DNA of 64,000 nucleotides from JANLQX01 sp031423635 (GCA_031423635.1 JANPFX010000221.1:1-64000), one strand, 5' to 3'. Positions 16,935-25,537 are shown, counted from the stretch's first letter. Program-made: numbers and translations. The notes: generated by a model from the letters alone, not told the origin.

Positions 16935-17327
16935 GTGCATCTTGACCTCGTGTCGCTCATCGTCGACGACTACGACGAGGCGATTTCGTTCTTCGTCGGC
17001 GTGGTGGGCTTCGAGCTTGTCGAGGACGTGCCATCGCTGGCGAACGACGGACGACCCAAACGGTGGGTGGTGGTCCGTCCAGCGGGTGCAGCAACCGGCC
17101 TCCTGCTCGCGCAGGCCCACGGGGAACGCCAGCATCGCGCCGTTGGTGAGCAGTTCGCCGGGCGCGTCGGCCTGTTCCTTCGGGTCGACGACTTCGACGA
17201 GACCTACGACCGCCTGCGGGCGAACGACGTCGAGTTCGTCCGCGGTCCGTCGGACGAACCGTACGGGCGGCTTGCGGTGTTCATCGATATCGCCGGCAAC
17301 CGCTGGGACCTTTTCGGTCCCCGCTGA
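16935..17327 (+). CDS. VOC (glyoxalase/bleomycin-resistance) superfamily protein
   Basis: 130 residues forming two beta-alpha-beta3 modules: HLDLVSLIVDDYDEAISFFVGVVGFELVED, then GLFLRVDDFDETYDRLRANDVEFV, ending FIDIAGNRWDLFGPR. The first-module histidine and the late glutamate-equivalent positions are partly changed, so metal use is unsure. TACGCT ends 8 nt before the GTG start, so the mRNA is probably leaderless. Convergent with the hydrolase gene, with 11 bp between stops. Substrate unknown. Confidence 0.85.
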   Translation: MHLDLVSLIVDDYDEAISFFVGVVGFELVEDVPSLANDGRPKRWVVVRPAGAATGLLLAQAHGERQHRAVGEQFAGRVGLFLRVDDFDETYDRLRANDVEFVRGPSDEPYGRLAVFIDIAGNRWDLFGPR

Positions 17328-17338
17328 CCGAATGCCGG

Positions 17339-18010
17339 TCAGCGGGCGAAGCACCTCGCGATGAAGTCATAGGTGCGCGTACGAAGAACTGTGGGCGCGT
17401 CGCCTTCGACGAGGAGGTGCCCGGCCTCCGGGAGCACGACGAGCTCACCGTGACCGCCGGCGATCTCGTTCACGATCTGGCTGGACCAGATCGGCAGGAT
17501 CGTGTCGTGGGTGCCGTGCATGAGGAGGAGCGGTCGGCCCCGCAACTGCTTGGCATCTTCGCAACCGGCCGACTGGGTGGCATAGGTGCACACTCCGAGG
17601 ACCGCGTCGGCGATCGGTGACGCGTCGAGCGCCGCTCCGATGGCGATGGCGCCGCCGAATGAGTGCCCGGCGGTGACGAAACGCGCCGCGCCTCGGGCCT
17701 CGGCGAACATCCCTGCCGCTCCGAGGTCCTCGACGCACGCCTCGATGTCGTTCGGACGTCGCCAGCCGACGCGGATCACCCCGATGCCCTCGGCCCCGAG
17801 TCGACGGCCCAGGTCGTGGAAGAGACCGTTGGCCGGACCGAGCAGTCCGCCCATCGCGCCGCCGCCACAGAGGACTACATCCCGGGCGTTTTCCGGTCCG
17901 TGCCAGAGCAGCGTCAACAGGCCACCCGTGGTGAAGATCTCCAGATGTCGCAGTTGCGGGTCGATCTCGACGTTCTGCATCCCGAGCACGCGGAGCCCAC
18001 CGACGTTCAT
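17339..18010 (-). CDS. Alpha/beta hydrolase
   Basis: 223 residues. The nucleophile elbow GHSFGG is near residue 125, the acid is likely the aspartate in LMHGTHDTILP, and the histidine is in LPEAGHLL, so the Ser-Asp-His triad is complete. VVLCGGGAMGGLLGPANGLFHDL forms the oxyanion region. Resembles dienelactone-hydrolase-like enzymes. TAGTGT lies exactly 7 nt before the ATG on this strand, giving a leaderless mRNA; the ATG at 17980 (MQNVEID) is an alternative. Divergent from the amidase with only 24 bp between starts. Confidence 0.8.
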   Translation of the reverse strand: MNVGGLRVLGMQNVEIDPQLRHLEIFTTGGLLTLLWHGPENARDVVLCGGGAMGGLLGPANGLFHDLGRRLGAEGIGVIRVGWRRPNDIEACVEDLGAAGMFAEARGAARFVTAGHSFGGAIAIGAALDASPIADAVLGVCTYATQSAGCEDAKQLRGRPLLLMHGTHDTILPIWSSQIVNEIAGGHGELVVLPEAGHLLVEGDAPTVLRTRTYDFIARCFAR

Positions 18011-18017
18011 ACCTTCG

Positions 18018-18027
18018 ACACTAGGTT
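18018..18027. promoter_or_regulatory. Overlapping divergent -10 elements for hydrolase and amidase
   Basis: Minus-strand TAGTGT (18023-18018) and plus-strand TAGGTT (18022-18027) share the bases CTA. Each ends exactly 7 nt before an ATG (18010 minus, 18035 plus). The two polymerases could not bind together. Confidence 0.55.
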
Positions 18028-18034
18028 TCGTGGC

Positions 18035-19516
18035 ATGACCTCGTCGTCCTCATCGTCCTCGCCTCCCGACGAACTCGCATCCCTTGACGCGACCGCGCAG
18101 GCCGATCTCGTTCGCCGACGGGAGATCTCGCCTGAGGAGTTGGTCGAGGCGGCGATCGCCCGCGCTGAGCGACTGCAGCCGGTCCTCAACTGCTTCACGA
18201 CGACGCGATTCGATCAAGCACGAGCGGAGGCTGTGGCGACCAACCCCGGCGACGGTCCGTTCGCCGGCGTTCCGACGGCAATGAAGGACCTCACCCTGCA
18301 AATCGCCGGTGAGCCGTGCCACGCCGGGTCGCGGGCCGTGCGCGCGCTCAATGTCTTGGGAACGGTGAACTCGTATCACTACGACCGCTTTCGTGCCGCC
18401 GGGCTGGTGTCGCTGGGGCGGACCAACACGCCGGAATTCGGGAACACGATCACCACCGAACCGCTCTCCTACGGCCCGACTCGTAATCCTTGGAACACGC
18501 ATCACTCGACCGGCGGATCGTCGGGTGGCGCTGCGGCTGCAGTCGCCGCAGGGATCGTCCCGGTAGCCCATGCGACCGACGGCGGTGGATCCATTCGCAT
18601 TCCGGCATCGGAGTGCGGGTTGGTCGGTCTCAAGCCGACCCGTGGACGTATCTCGCACGGCCCGACCTCAGCAGAGGGCTGGGCGGGCTCAACCGCGGGC
18701 CACGTCGTCACGCGAAGTGTGCGGGACTGCGCCGCACTGCTCGACGCGTGTCACGGCTACGAGCCCGGCGATCCGTACACCGCGCCTCCACCGAGTCGTC
18801 CGTATCTCCACGAACTCGGTGCTGATCCGGGACGCCTGCGCATCGGCTTCTTCGCCGGTCCGACGCTCGACGGTCATGTCGTGCACCCCGAGTGCGTCGC
18901 CGCGGTCGACGGTGCGGTGAAGCTGCTCGAAACACTCGGCCACCATGTGGAGGCCGACCGTCCCGACGCCATGCTCGAGCAGAACTACGGCGACAACTTC
19001 GTCGTCATCCTCTCGGCCGGCCAGGCACGAGACACAGCGCTCATCGAGGAGGCGCTCGGACGACCGGTCGGTCCTGAGGACCTGGAGCCGGAGAACCTCT
19101 TCTTCACCGAGCTCGGCCGGGGCGTGAGCGGCGTGCGATACCTCACTGCGGTGGAAAGTCTGCACGCATATCAACGGCGCATGGCGGTCTGGTGGACGGA
19201 TCGGGCGCGGGGTGGCCGAGGGTTCGATGTGCTCGTCACGCCGACCATCGCCCAGCCGCCGCCACCGATCGGCTGGATGTACGCACCCGACACTCGGCCG
19301 GGATGGCGGGTGCGAATGCTTCTCCAGTACACCTCGCAGTTCAACGGCACGGGCCAGCCGGCTGTGTCCCTCCCACTGCACATGACCGCCGACGGGCTGC
19401 CGGTCGGCGTGCAGTTCGTCGGCCCGTTCGGACGCGAGGATCTGCTGCTGCGCCTCGCCTCCCAGATCGAGTCCGCCGCGCCTTGGGCGGCCCGCCGCCC
19501 ACCCGTTCACGCATGA
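18035..19516 (+). CDS. Amidase (amidase-signature family)
   Basis: 493 residues. The Ser-cisSer-Lys catalytic set is visible: lysine in GVPTAMKDLTL (about residue 86), and the serine-rich STGGSSGGAAAAVAAG with GGGSIRIPASECGLVGLKPTRGR after it. The C-terminal segment FNGTGQPAVSLPLHMTADGLPVGVQFVG is also typical. A run of serines follows the start. The ATG at 18035 is preceded by TAGGTT with 7 nt between, so leaderless. Hydrolyses amides; the substrate is unknown. The longer open frame upstream is a shadow of the divergent hydrolase. Confidence 0.92.
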   Translation: MTSSSSSSSPPDELASLDATAQADLVRRREISPEELVEAAIARAERLQPVLNCFTTTRFDQARAEAVATNPGDGPFAGVPTAMKDLTLQIAGEPCHAGSRAVRALNVLGTVNSYHYDRFRAAGLVSLGRTNTPEFGNTITTEPLSYGPTRNPWNTHHSTGGSSGGAAAAVAAGIVPVAHATDGGGSIRIPASECGLVGLKPTRGRISHGPTSAEGWAGSTAGHVVTRSVRDCAALLDACHGYEPGDPYTAPPPSRPYLHELGADPGRLRIGFFAGPTLDGHVVHPECVAAVDGAVKLLETLGHHVEADRPDAMLEQNYGDNFVVILSAGQARDTALIEEALGRPVGPEDLEPENLFFTELGRGVSGVRYLTAVESLHAYQRRMAVWWTDRARGGRGFDVLVTPTIAQPPPPIGWMYAPDTRPGWRVRMLLQYTSQFNGTGQPAVSLPLHMTADGLPVGVQFVGPFGREDLLLRLASQIESAAPWAARRPPVHA

Positions 19517-19571
19517 CCCGGCGCGCTCGCCGTTTCGACCGACGGGGCGAGTTGGGTCGAGACTTGTGGCC

Positions 19572-20384
19572 ATGACCACCGATCCGCTTCCCGGCGTGTG
19601 CGACGACCTCGCCGCCGAGACCGCCGAACTGCTCGCTGTGCTCGCGCCCTTGAGCCGCGAGCAATGGTTGCTCGACACCCCCGCCGACGATTGGACGATC
19701 CGGGACCAGATCGCCCACCTTGCGTTCTTCGACGAAACCGGTCGGCTGGCCGCGACCGACGCCGAGGCGTTCGCCGCGTCGACAGCGGAGCTGATGAGTG
19801 GCGCCGATCCGACGGCCGGACCTGTCGCCCGCGGTCGGTCCATGGGTCCGTTCGAAGTGTTGGCCTGGTTCGAAACGGCTCGCGTCGACATGATCGACGC
19901 CTTCCGTGGGCTGACCGGCTCGACCCGCCTTCCCTGGTACGGCCCGGCGATGTCGGCTACGAGCTTCGCCACCGCCCGGCTCATGGAGACCTGGGCGCAC
20001 GGGCAGGACGTGATCGACGCTCTCGGTCTCACCCGGACTCCGACGGCTCGCCTCAAGCACATTGCCCACATCGGCGTTCGTGCCCGCGCCTTCTCGTACG
20101 CCACGAATGGGAGAGCCGTACCGGACGGCGAGGTGTTCGTGCAGCTGACCGCCCCGGACGGCTCCATCTGGACGTGGAACGCACCGCCGGAGGGCATCAC
20201 CGCCGAGAACCGCGTCGTCGGCGACGCCCACGAGTTCTGCCTCGTGGTCACGCAGCGCCGCCACGTCGACGACACCTCGCTCGAGGTGACGGGTCCGCTG
20301 GCCAGGGACTGGATCGGTATCGCCCAGGCGTTCGCCGGCGGCCCCGGCACCGGCCGCGAGCCCGGCCAGTTCGCCCCGCACTGA
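19572..20384 (+). CDS. TIGR03084-type DinB-like metal-binding protein
   Basis: 270 residues. N-terminal maleylpyruvate-isomerase-like domain with LDTPADDWTIRDQIAHLAFFDE, where the histidine of AHLAFFD and the later METWAHGQDV supply the metal site; a smaller C-terminal domain follows (TAPDGSIWTWNAP onward). The ATG at 19572 is preferred to GTG 19566 because GAGACT ends 7 nt before it, as in other leaderless genes here. Function of the family is unknown; some relatives are thiol-dependent S-transferases. Confidence 0.83.
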   Translation: MTTDPLPGVCDDLAAETAELLAVLAPLSREQWLLDTPADDWTIRDQIAHLAFFDETGRLAATDAEAFAASTAELMSGADPTAGPVARGRSMGPFEVLAWFETARVDMIDAFRGLTGSTRLPWYGPAMSATSFATARLMETWAHGQDVIDALGLTRTPTARLKHIAHIGVRARAFSYATNGRAVPDGEVFVQLTAPDGSIWTWNAPPEGITAENRVVGDAHEFCLVVTQRRHVDDTSLEVTGPLARDWIGIAQAFAGGPGTGREPGQFAPH

Positions 20385-20434
20385 CCTCCTCCAACCACAC
20401 GACCTGGGTCGGCTCACGCCGTTGGGTCGGCAGG

Positions 20435-20537
20435 ATCGCATCCACGCACAATCGCATCCACGCACGCGTCCCGCCCCAGTGCACGCGTCCCGACCCAGTG
20501 CACGCGTCCCGCCCCTGTGCACGCGTCCCGACCCAGG
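20435..20537. repeat. Two adjacent tandem repeat blocks
   Basis: ATCGCATCCACGCAC occurs at 20435-20449 and 20451-20465. Then a 19-bp unit, GCACGCGTCCCGACCCAGT and close variants, is repeated four times at 20462-20480, 20481-20499, 20500-20518 and 20519-20537. Copies alternate between CCGCCCC and CCGACCC. The block fills most of the 263-bp gap between the DinB-like gene and the DUF3107 gene; no gene was seen in that gap. Confidence 0.92.
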
Positions 20538-20647
20538 AGCCGGGACAAACCCTGGCCACCGCTACGCTCGTGGTGCTGGTTGTTGGCCGCCGTTCGTGGC
20601 CGGTTCCTGCAACCGTCCGTCGAAGGTCAAGAACGCAGGAGAGCATC

Positions 20648-20878
20648 GTGGAAGTTCGCATCGGGGTTACGCAATCTGTCAAGGAGATCGAGCTCGATCT
20701 GGAGGACGCGGACCGTGACGCCACCGTGGCGTCCATAACGGCGTCGTTGACGAGCGGCGAGGGTGTCCTCTGGCTGACCGACAAGCGAGGGCGCACGGTG
20801 GGCGTTCCTGCGGCGAAGGTCGCCTACGTCGAAGTGGGCAGCGCGGCGGAAGAGCGTCGGGTCGGCTTCGCCCGGTAA
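20648..20878 (+). CDS. DUF3107 small conserved actinobacterial protein
   Basis: 76 residues starting with GTG at 20648, with AGGAG about 8 nt upstream. VEVRIGVTQSVKEIELDLED and VLWLTDKRGRTVGVPAAKVAYVEVG match the DUF3107 family found in most Actinobacteria (TB9.4 of Mycobacterium tuberculosis). It lies 68 bp before the ATPase pair and may be co-transcribed. Function unknown. Confidence 0.85.
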   Translation: MEVRIGVTQSVKEIELDLEDADRDATVASITASLTSGEGVLWLTDKRGRTVGVPAAKVAYVEVGSAAEERRVGFAR

Positions 20879-20946
20879 CGGATCGCCCGCACCGTGCGCT
20901 CGACCGTGGCCGACCACCGTCACCGCAATCGACGAGCGTCTCGGCA

Positions 20947-21927
20947 GTGACTCCTGATCTGTTCGATCGTCGTCTGCTGATCGTCACCGGCAAGGGTGGC
21001 GTCGGCAAGACCACGGTGGCCGCCGCGATCGCCTGGCATGCTGCCAGTTCGGGTAAGCGAGTGCTGGTCTGCGAGCTCGATGCCAAGGGGGACCTGCTCG
21101 GAGCTCTGACGGGTGCGGACGCAGTCCGGTCGCGGCCACTCGCCTTCGAACCGCGCGAGGTGCATCCGCGGCTGCACGCAATGGTCATGGACCCGGAAGC
21201 TTCGCTCAAGGAGTACCTGAAGCTCAATCTCCGCATTCCCTTCGTCGGTCGCATCGGATCGCTCTCGAAGGCGTTCGACTTCCTTGCCAACGCCGCTCCG
21301 GGTGTGCGTGAGATCGTCACCATCGGCAAGCTCGCCTACGAAGTGCGCGAGCGGCACTACGACCTTGTGGTCGCCGATGCGCCCTCCACCGGTCACATCG
21401 TCGGCCTCCTTCGCGCCCCCGAGGCGATCAACGAACTCGTTGGCGTTGGACTCATCCGTTCACAGACACGGTGGATCATCGACATCCTCCACGACGCTGC
21501 GACAACCGGCGTGGTGGTCACCACGACGAGCGAGGAACTGCCTGTCAACGAATGCATCGAATTGCTCGGCCGTCTGCGCAGCGACCTTGCGGTTGCGCCC
21601 GAAGCGGTGGTGGTGAACCGGCTCCTCCCGCAATCGATCGTGCCGTCCGATGCTGTGGCGATCGCCCGCCTTGCGGGAAAGGTCGACCCCTCGTCGGAGC
21701 CGGCGAAGGCGAAGTTGCTTGATGGGGCCCTCCTTCTGGACGCGCTCTCCTCAGCGCGTGCTCCGCATCTCGACCGCCTGCTCTCGGCATGGAAGGGACC
21801 GCTTGCGTTGGTCCCCACGGTGACCCATCGCCCGACGGGTCTGGCGGTCACCCGAGCAGTGGCGCACCATCTCGCTGAGGAACTGTCGACGTCGAGGGAA
21901 CCTTCCGAACCCCGGGGTCCGCGATGA
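20947..21927 (+). CDS. bagA: ArsA/Get3-like ATPase, BagA type
   Basis: 326 residues. The deviant Walker A TGKGGVGKTTVAAAIAWHAA is at residues 14-33 and the switch aspartate is in LVVADAPSTGHIVGLLRAP. Matches the smaller member of the paired actinobacterial ATPases (Rv3679 in M. tuberculosis, named BagA), which form a heteromeric Get3-like complex linked to tolerance of metabolic and nitrosative stress. GTG start without a clear ribosome binding site. Its stop overlaps the start of the second ATPase (ATGA at 21924). The symbol is assigned by resemblance and gene order. Confidence 0.82.
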   Translation: MTPDLFDRRLLIVTGKGGVGKTTVAAAIAWHAASSGKRVLVCELDAKGDLLGALTGADAVRSRPLAFEPREVHPRLHAMVMDPEASLKEYLKLNLRIPFVGRIGSLSKAFDFLANAAPGVREIVTIGKLAYEVRERHYDLVVADAPSTGHIVGLLRAPEAINELVGVGLIRSQTRWIIDILHDAATTGVVVTTTSEELPVNECIELLGRLRSDLAVAPEAVVVNRLLPQSIVPSDAVAIARLAGKVDPSSEPAKAKLLDGALLLDALSSARAPHLDRLLSAWKGPLALVPTVTHRPTGLAVTRAVAHHLAEELSTSREPSEPRGPR

Positions 21928-23105
21928 GCTCAGACCTCGCCGAGGTTCTCGTCGACGTCGATGTCGTGCTGTGCTGCGGCGCCGGTGGTGTCGGCAAGAC
22001 CACCACCGCTGCGGCACTCGGTCTGGCCGCTGTTCGTGCCGGACGCGGGCGCGTGCTTGTGCTGACCATCGATCCCGCTCGCCGCTTGGCTGATGCCCTT
22101 GGACTCGAGTCGTTCGGCAACGTCGAAACCGCTGTTGGCGTCCCCGACGCTCCGGCAGGCTCCGAGCTGTGGGTGGCCATGCTCGACACGAGCGCCTCGT
22201 GGGACGACCTGGTTCGAACCCATGCGCCTGACCCGATCACGATGGAACGGATCCTGTCGAACCAGCTGTACCGCAACATCACGCAACGATTCGTGCAGAG
22301 CCACGACTACATAGCCATGGAACGGCTCCACGCCGTGCACCAGTCCGGCCGCTATGACCTCATCGTCATCGACACGCCGCCATCACGCAACGCTCTCGAT
22401 TTCCTCGATGCGCCGAGCAGGATGGCCGACTTCTTCTCGTCGTCGCTGCTGAAGTGGATCACGCTTCCGTATCGTCTCGGAGGAGAGCGTGTCGGACGAC
22501 TCGGTTACCTCGCGTCGAAGCCGTTCTACCAAGTTGCCGATCGCATCCTCGGGTCGCAGTTCCTGGAGGATATCGCCGAGTTCTTCCTGTTGTTCCAGAC
22601 GATGTACGACGGCTTCGTGCGCCGGGCCACCGACGTCGAGCGTCTCCTTCATCGTCGCTCGACCGATTTCATCGTCGTGAGCTCGCTCGAGCCGGCGCCC
22701 CTCCAGGAGGCCGAGTTCTTCCTGGCCGAGCTGGGTCGGCGGAGCCTGTCGATCGGAGCGCTCGTGCTCAACCGCGTGCTCCCGGAGCTGCTCTTCGACC
22801 CGGACACCCGACGACTCGCTTCGCGCCTTGTGGATCCATCCGCCGCCGACGACCCGAGCGTGCCGGCGGCAGAGCGCCGCATCATGAGACGCGCCGCAAC
22901 GGCCTACCTCGACCTTGCGGCCCTGGGCGATGCCGAGCGGACGGCGCGGTCGACGCTGGCGAATCCGCCAAGGTGCGTGGTCGAGGTGCCGCTGGTCCCC
23001 TTGGATCTCCAAGACCTGGGCGGGCTCGTGGCCCTGGCCGATCTGTTGTGGCCGGTCAGGAAGGCGGCGAGGCGGCCGGGCCGGTCGAAGAAGGCGCCGT
23101 CATGA
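21924..23105 (+). CDS. bagB: ArsA/Get3-like ATPase, BagB type
   Basis: 393 residues. Deviant Walker A CGAGGVGKTTTAAALGLAA begins near residue 18; LVLTIDPARRLADALGL and LIVIDTPPSRNALDFLDAP are the switch regions. Matches Rv3680 in length and motifs. There is no membrane segment. Translationally coupled to the first ATPase upstream and to the histidine kinase downstream (ATGA at 23102-23105), so the three proteins are made together. Confidence 0.82.
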   Translation: MSSDLAEVLVDVDVVLCCGAGGVGKTTTAAALGLAAVRAGRGRVLVLTIDPARRLADALGLESFGNVETAVGVPDAPAGSELWVAMLDTSASWDDLVRTHAPDPITMERILSNQLYRNITQRFVQSHDYIAMERLHAVHQSGRYDLIVIDTPPSRNALDFLDAPSRMADFFSSSLLKWITLPYRLGGERVGRLGYLASKPFYQVADRILGSQFLEDIAEFFLLFQTMYDGFVRRATDVERLLHRRSTDFIVVSSLEPAPLQEAEFFLAELGRRSLSIGALVLNRVLPELLFDPDTRRLASRLVDPSAADDPSVPAAERRIMRRAATAYLDLAALGDAERTARSTLANPPRCVVEVPLVPLDLQDLGGLVALADLLWPVRKAARRPGRSKKAPS

Positions 23106-24637
23106 CTTCCACCCCGCGCGGCGTGCTCGATCGGCAGCACCTGGCGTTGCTCACTGCATCATGGGGGCTGGTCGCCGACTTCTGCTTCGGGGATCTTCTT
23201 CTCCTCGTTCCGGAAGAAGCACCCTCCGCGCTGACGGATTCCGGCGTGTCGTCGGATGCGCCACCCGCCTTTCGGGTCATCGGGCAGATTCGTCCCACCA
23301 CCAGCCAGACCCTCTATCAGGGCGATCTCGTCGGCCGCGTTGTTCCGGTGTCCGAGCGGCCGCAGTTCGGCGACGCCTGGCGCACGGGCGTCACGACGGA
23401 CGGTCAGGTCTTCTCGCTCGAGGGGTCGACCGGCGCACGAATCGACGTGGTCCCCGTCCGGCGTCGGGTCGAGGGGTCGCTTCGGACGATCGCCCTGCTC
23501 TCTCGGGAGGTTCCGCTCGAAGCGGCGCGTCGTCTCGGTCGCTTGGAGCGGGTCTACCTCGAGATCTTCTCGCGCCTGTCCGAGATGATCGCGAACGGGT
23601 CGTTTCCCTTTCCCGATGACGACAACGATCCGGGAGATGCGCCGCGGGTCGGCGACGGCGTGATCGTGCTCGATGCCGACCAGCTGATCTCGTACGCCTC
23701 GCCGAACGCAGTGTCGGCACTGCATCGGCTCGGCCACTCCGTCAATCTCGAAGGCCGCCGGCTGCGTGACCTGGTCAGCAGCGCGCACGCCGAGTCGGCG
23801 ATGCGGTTGCGCCGCCCGGTGATCTCCGAGGTGGCCGAGATCGATCGAGCGCGCGAGCAGCGGGTGATCGTGCTCTTCCGGACGATCCCGCTGCTGGTGC
23901 TGGCCGAAGGACAGAGCGAAGCAGTAGGGGCAGTGGTGCTCGTCCGTGACGTCTCCGACCTCCGGCGGCGCGACCAGCTGCTGGCGACCAAAGATGCGTC
24001 GATACGTGAAGTGCACCATCGCGTGAAGAACAACTTGCAGACGATCTCCTCGCTGCTCCGTCTCCAAGGTCGTCGGCTGGAGTCCCCCGAGGCGAAGCTG
24101 GCGATCGAGGAATCGGTTCGCCGGATACGTTCGATTGCGCTCGTCCACGAGACGCTGTCGCGCGACGTCCGCGACGCGGTTCCGTTCGACGACATCGTCC
24201 GACCGCTTGTACGGATGGTCGAAGAGGGCCTTGCGTCCCCTGAGCGTCCGTTGCGGTTCGTGCTCGACGGAACGATCGGCGACCTCCCCCCGGAGACTGC
24301 AACTCCCCTTGCCGTCGTGCTGACGGAGCTGCTGCAAAACGCCGTGGAACACGCCTATCCGGCGCCGACGGTGCCGACCTCGCCCAATGCCATCGTCAAG
24401 CCCGGCGAGATCCGTATCCGCTTGTCCAACGATGCCGCCGGGCTCGATGTCGAAGTCCGAGATGACGGTGTCGGCCTTCCGGATGGCTTCTCCCTGGCGG
24501 CGTCGTCGAGCCTCGGGCTGTCGATCGTCCGCACTCTCGTCACCACCGAGCTCGGCGGAGTCATCTCGTTCCGGAACGATCACGGCACGGTGGTGTCGCT
24601 CCGCATTCCGCGCGTTGCCGATCCACGCGTGAGGTAA
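23102..24637 (+). CDS. Soluble sensor histidine kinase, PdtaS-like (HisKA_2)
   Basis: 511 residues, no membrane segment. An N-terminal GAF-like domain (to about residue 150) and a PAS domain (about 185-290, GDGVIVLDADQLISYASPNAVSAL) precede the HisKA_2 box REVHHRVKNNLQTISSLLRL, with His305/His306 as phospho-acceptor. The ATPase domain has the N-box LTELLQNAVEHA and G-boxes VRDDGVGLPDGF and SSSLGLSIV. This order matches PdtaS, which signals to an antiterminator regulator PdtaR; no such partner is in this window. Overlaps the preceding ATPase stop by ATGA. Confidence 0.9.
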   Translation: MTSTPRGVLDRQHLALLTASWGLVADFCFGDLLLLVPEEAPSALTDSGVSSDAPPAFRVIGQIRPTTSQTLYQGDLVGRVVPVSERPQFGDAWRTGVTTDGQVFSLEGSTGARIDVVPVRRRVEGSLRTIALLSREVPLEAARRLGRLERVYLEIFSRLSEMIANGSFPFPDDDNDPGDAPRVGDGVIVLDADQLISYASPNAVSALHRLGHSVNLEGRRLRDLVSSAHAESAMRLRRPVISEVAEIDRAREQRVIVLFRTIPLLVLAEGQSEAVGAVVLVRDVSDLRRRDQLLATKDASIREVHHRVKNNLQTISSLLRLQGRRLESPEAKLAIEESVRRIRSIALVHETLSRDVRDAVPFDDIVRPLVRMVEEGLASPERPLRFVLDGTIGDLPPETATPLAVVLTELLQNAVEHAYPAPTVPTSPNAIVKPGEIRIRLSNDAAGLDVEVRDDGVGLPDGFSLAASSSLGLSIVRTLVTTELGGVISFRNDHGTVVSLRIPRVADPRVR

Positions 24638-24654
24638 CGACGCGTGAGGTAGCG
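24625..24654. repeat. 15-bp tandem repeat over the stop codon of the histidine kinase
   Basis: ACGCGTGAGGTAACG (24625-24639) is followed by ACGCGTGAGGTAGCG (24640-24654). The first copy contains the stop codon TAA (24635-24637); the second has TAG in the same position. Confidence 0.85.
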
Positions 24655-24679
24655 ACGCCTCCGGGTCGACCCCGGTGGA

Positions 24680-25057
24680 TCACGACCCTCCCGCTCGTTC
24701 GCTCTTCGACCGTGAGACCTTTCGAGCGGTGCTCCGCGCCGCGAGCATCGGGGGCGAGCTGATCGTGATCATGCGAAGCGTCTTCTTCGACATGTTGTGG
24801 ATGGCGAATCCGGCACCTGCGGGGATCAACGCGAGAGAATTCTTCGCGAGGGCATGTTCGTGTTCATCCATGGTGAGCACGGCCCCGCCCTTGATGACGA
24901 CGAGGACCAGGTCCGATCGGGCCGGCTCTTCGGCGAACTCCTCGAACGGTCCGACGATCATCACCCCGATCTGCGTCTGGTCGGTGCTGTGGAGCACTTC
25001 TCGAAAGTGCTCCTTCGCCTCGGCCAGACGCCGTGCGTCGAACACGAACTCGCGCAT
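24680..25057 (-). CDS. Small cupin-domain protein
   Basis: 125 residues. SDLVLVVIKGGAVLTMDEHEHALAKNSLALIPAGAGFAIHN is the cupin barrel core; the usual metal histidines are partly replaced (EHEHAL, AIHN), so metal binding is unsure. The tail is Lys/Arg/Ser-rich. It begins 3 nt after the H1-like gene and is the last of a five-gene minus-strand operon. Function unknown. Confidence 0.72.
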   Translation of the reverse strand: MREFVFDARRLAEAKEHFREVLHSTDQTQIGVMIVGPFEEFAEEPARSDLVLVVIKGGAVLTMDEHEHALAKNSLALIPAGAGFAIHNMSKKTLRMITISSPPMLAARSTARKVSRSKSERAGGS

Positions 25058-25060
25058 GAC

Positions 25061-25537
25061 CTAACGCTTCGCGCTCTTCTTTGCCGGTGCGACCTTCTTT
25101 GCCGATGCAGCCTTGGCGGCAGCGGCCTTCTTCGCCGGAGTTGCCGTCTTCGCGGGAGCCGCGTTCTTCGCCGCGACCGGTTTCTTGGCGACGGACGTGG
25201 TCTTGGCTGTGGCCATGGTCTTCGTCGCGGCCTTCTTCGGAGAGGCCCGCTTCACCATCGAGCCGGGGTGCTTGAGCCCTTCGCGCAGCGTCGTGGCGAT
25301 CGCCTGCGCCACTCCGTCGGCAACGCTCTTCACGTCATCTCGGATCGCCGGGTCGGTCACAACACCACGAAGTGCCGCGAAGGCTTCCTCGATCGCCTCC
25401 CGGATGCCGTCCAGCGCGTCGTTGACGGTCGAGCCTTCGGTGCCGACCGCCTGTTCGGCGTGATACTTCAGTTTCAATCCGAGGCTGCCGAGACGATCGC
25501 CAACTTCGTTCCAACCAGGGTCAGTGTTTGTGTTCAT
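25061..25537 (-). CDS. Histone-H1-like protein with Lys/Ala/Pro-rich tail
   Basis: 158 residues from the ATG at 25537. Residues 1-95 are helical and acidic (NDALDGIREAIEEAFAALRGVV). From about residue 100 the protein turns into repeats of the AKK/PAKKA type, as in bacterial H1-like proteins that bind DNA. The longer open frame upstream, which would add arginine-rich sequence, overlaps the EthD gene and was rejected. It lies in the AurF operon, 68 bp after EthD. The tail suggests nucleic-acid binding; the head is not recognised. Confidence 0.8.
   Translation of the reverse strand: MNTNTDPGWNEVGDRLGSLGLKLKYHAEQAVGTEGSTVNDALDGIREAIEEAFAALRGVVTDPAIRDDVKSVADGVAQAIATTLREGLKHPGSMVKRASPKKAATKTMATAKTTSVAKKPVAAKNAAPAKTATPAKKAAAAKAASAKKVAPAKKSAKR

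Noticed and set aside
20462..20537. CRISPR-like reading of the 19-bp repeats
   Set aside because: Units are directly adjacent without spacers and no cas gene is nearby.
19598..20647. Long plus-strand frame running from the DinB-like gene into the DUF3107 gene
   Set aside because: Arg/Pro-rich shadow of the DinB-like gene, then reads through tandem repeats; only the last 77 codons (from 20648) are a real gene.
22454..23101. Upstream extension of the histidine kinase frame
   Set aside because: Overlaps the BagB-like gene in a different frame; the ATGA overlap at 23102 is the natural start.
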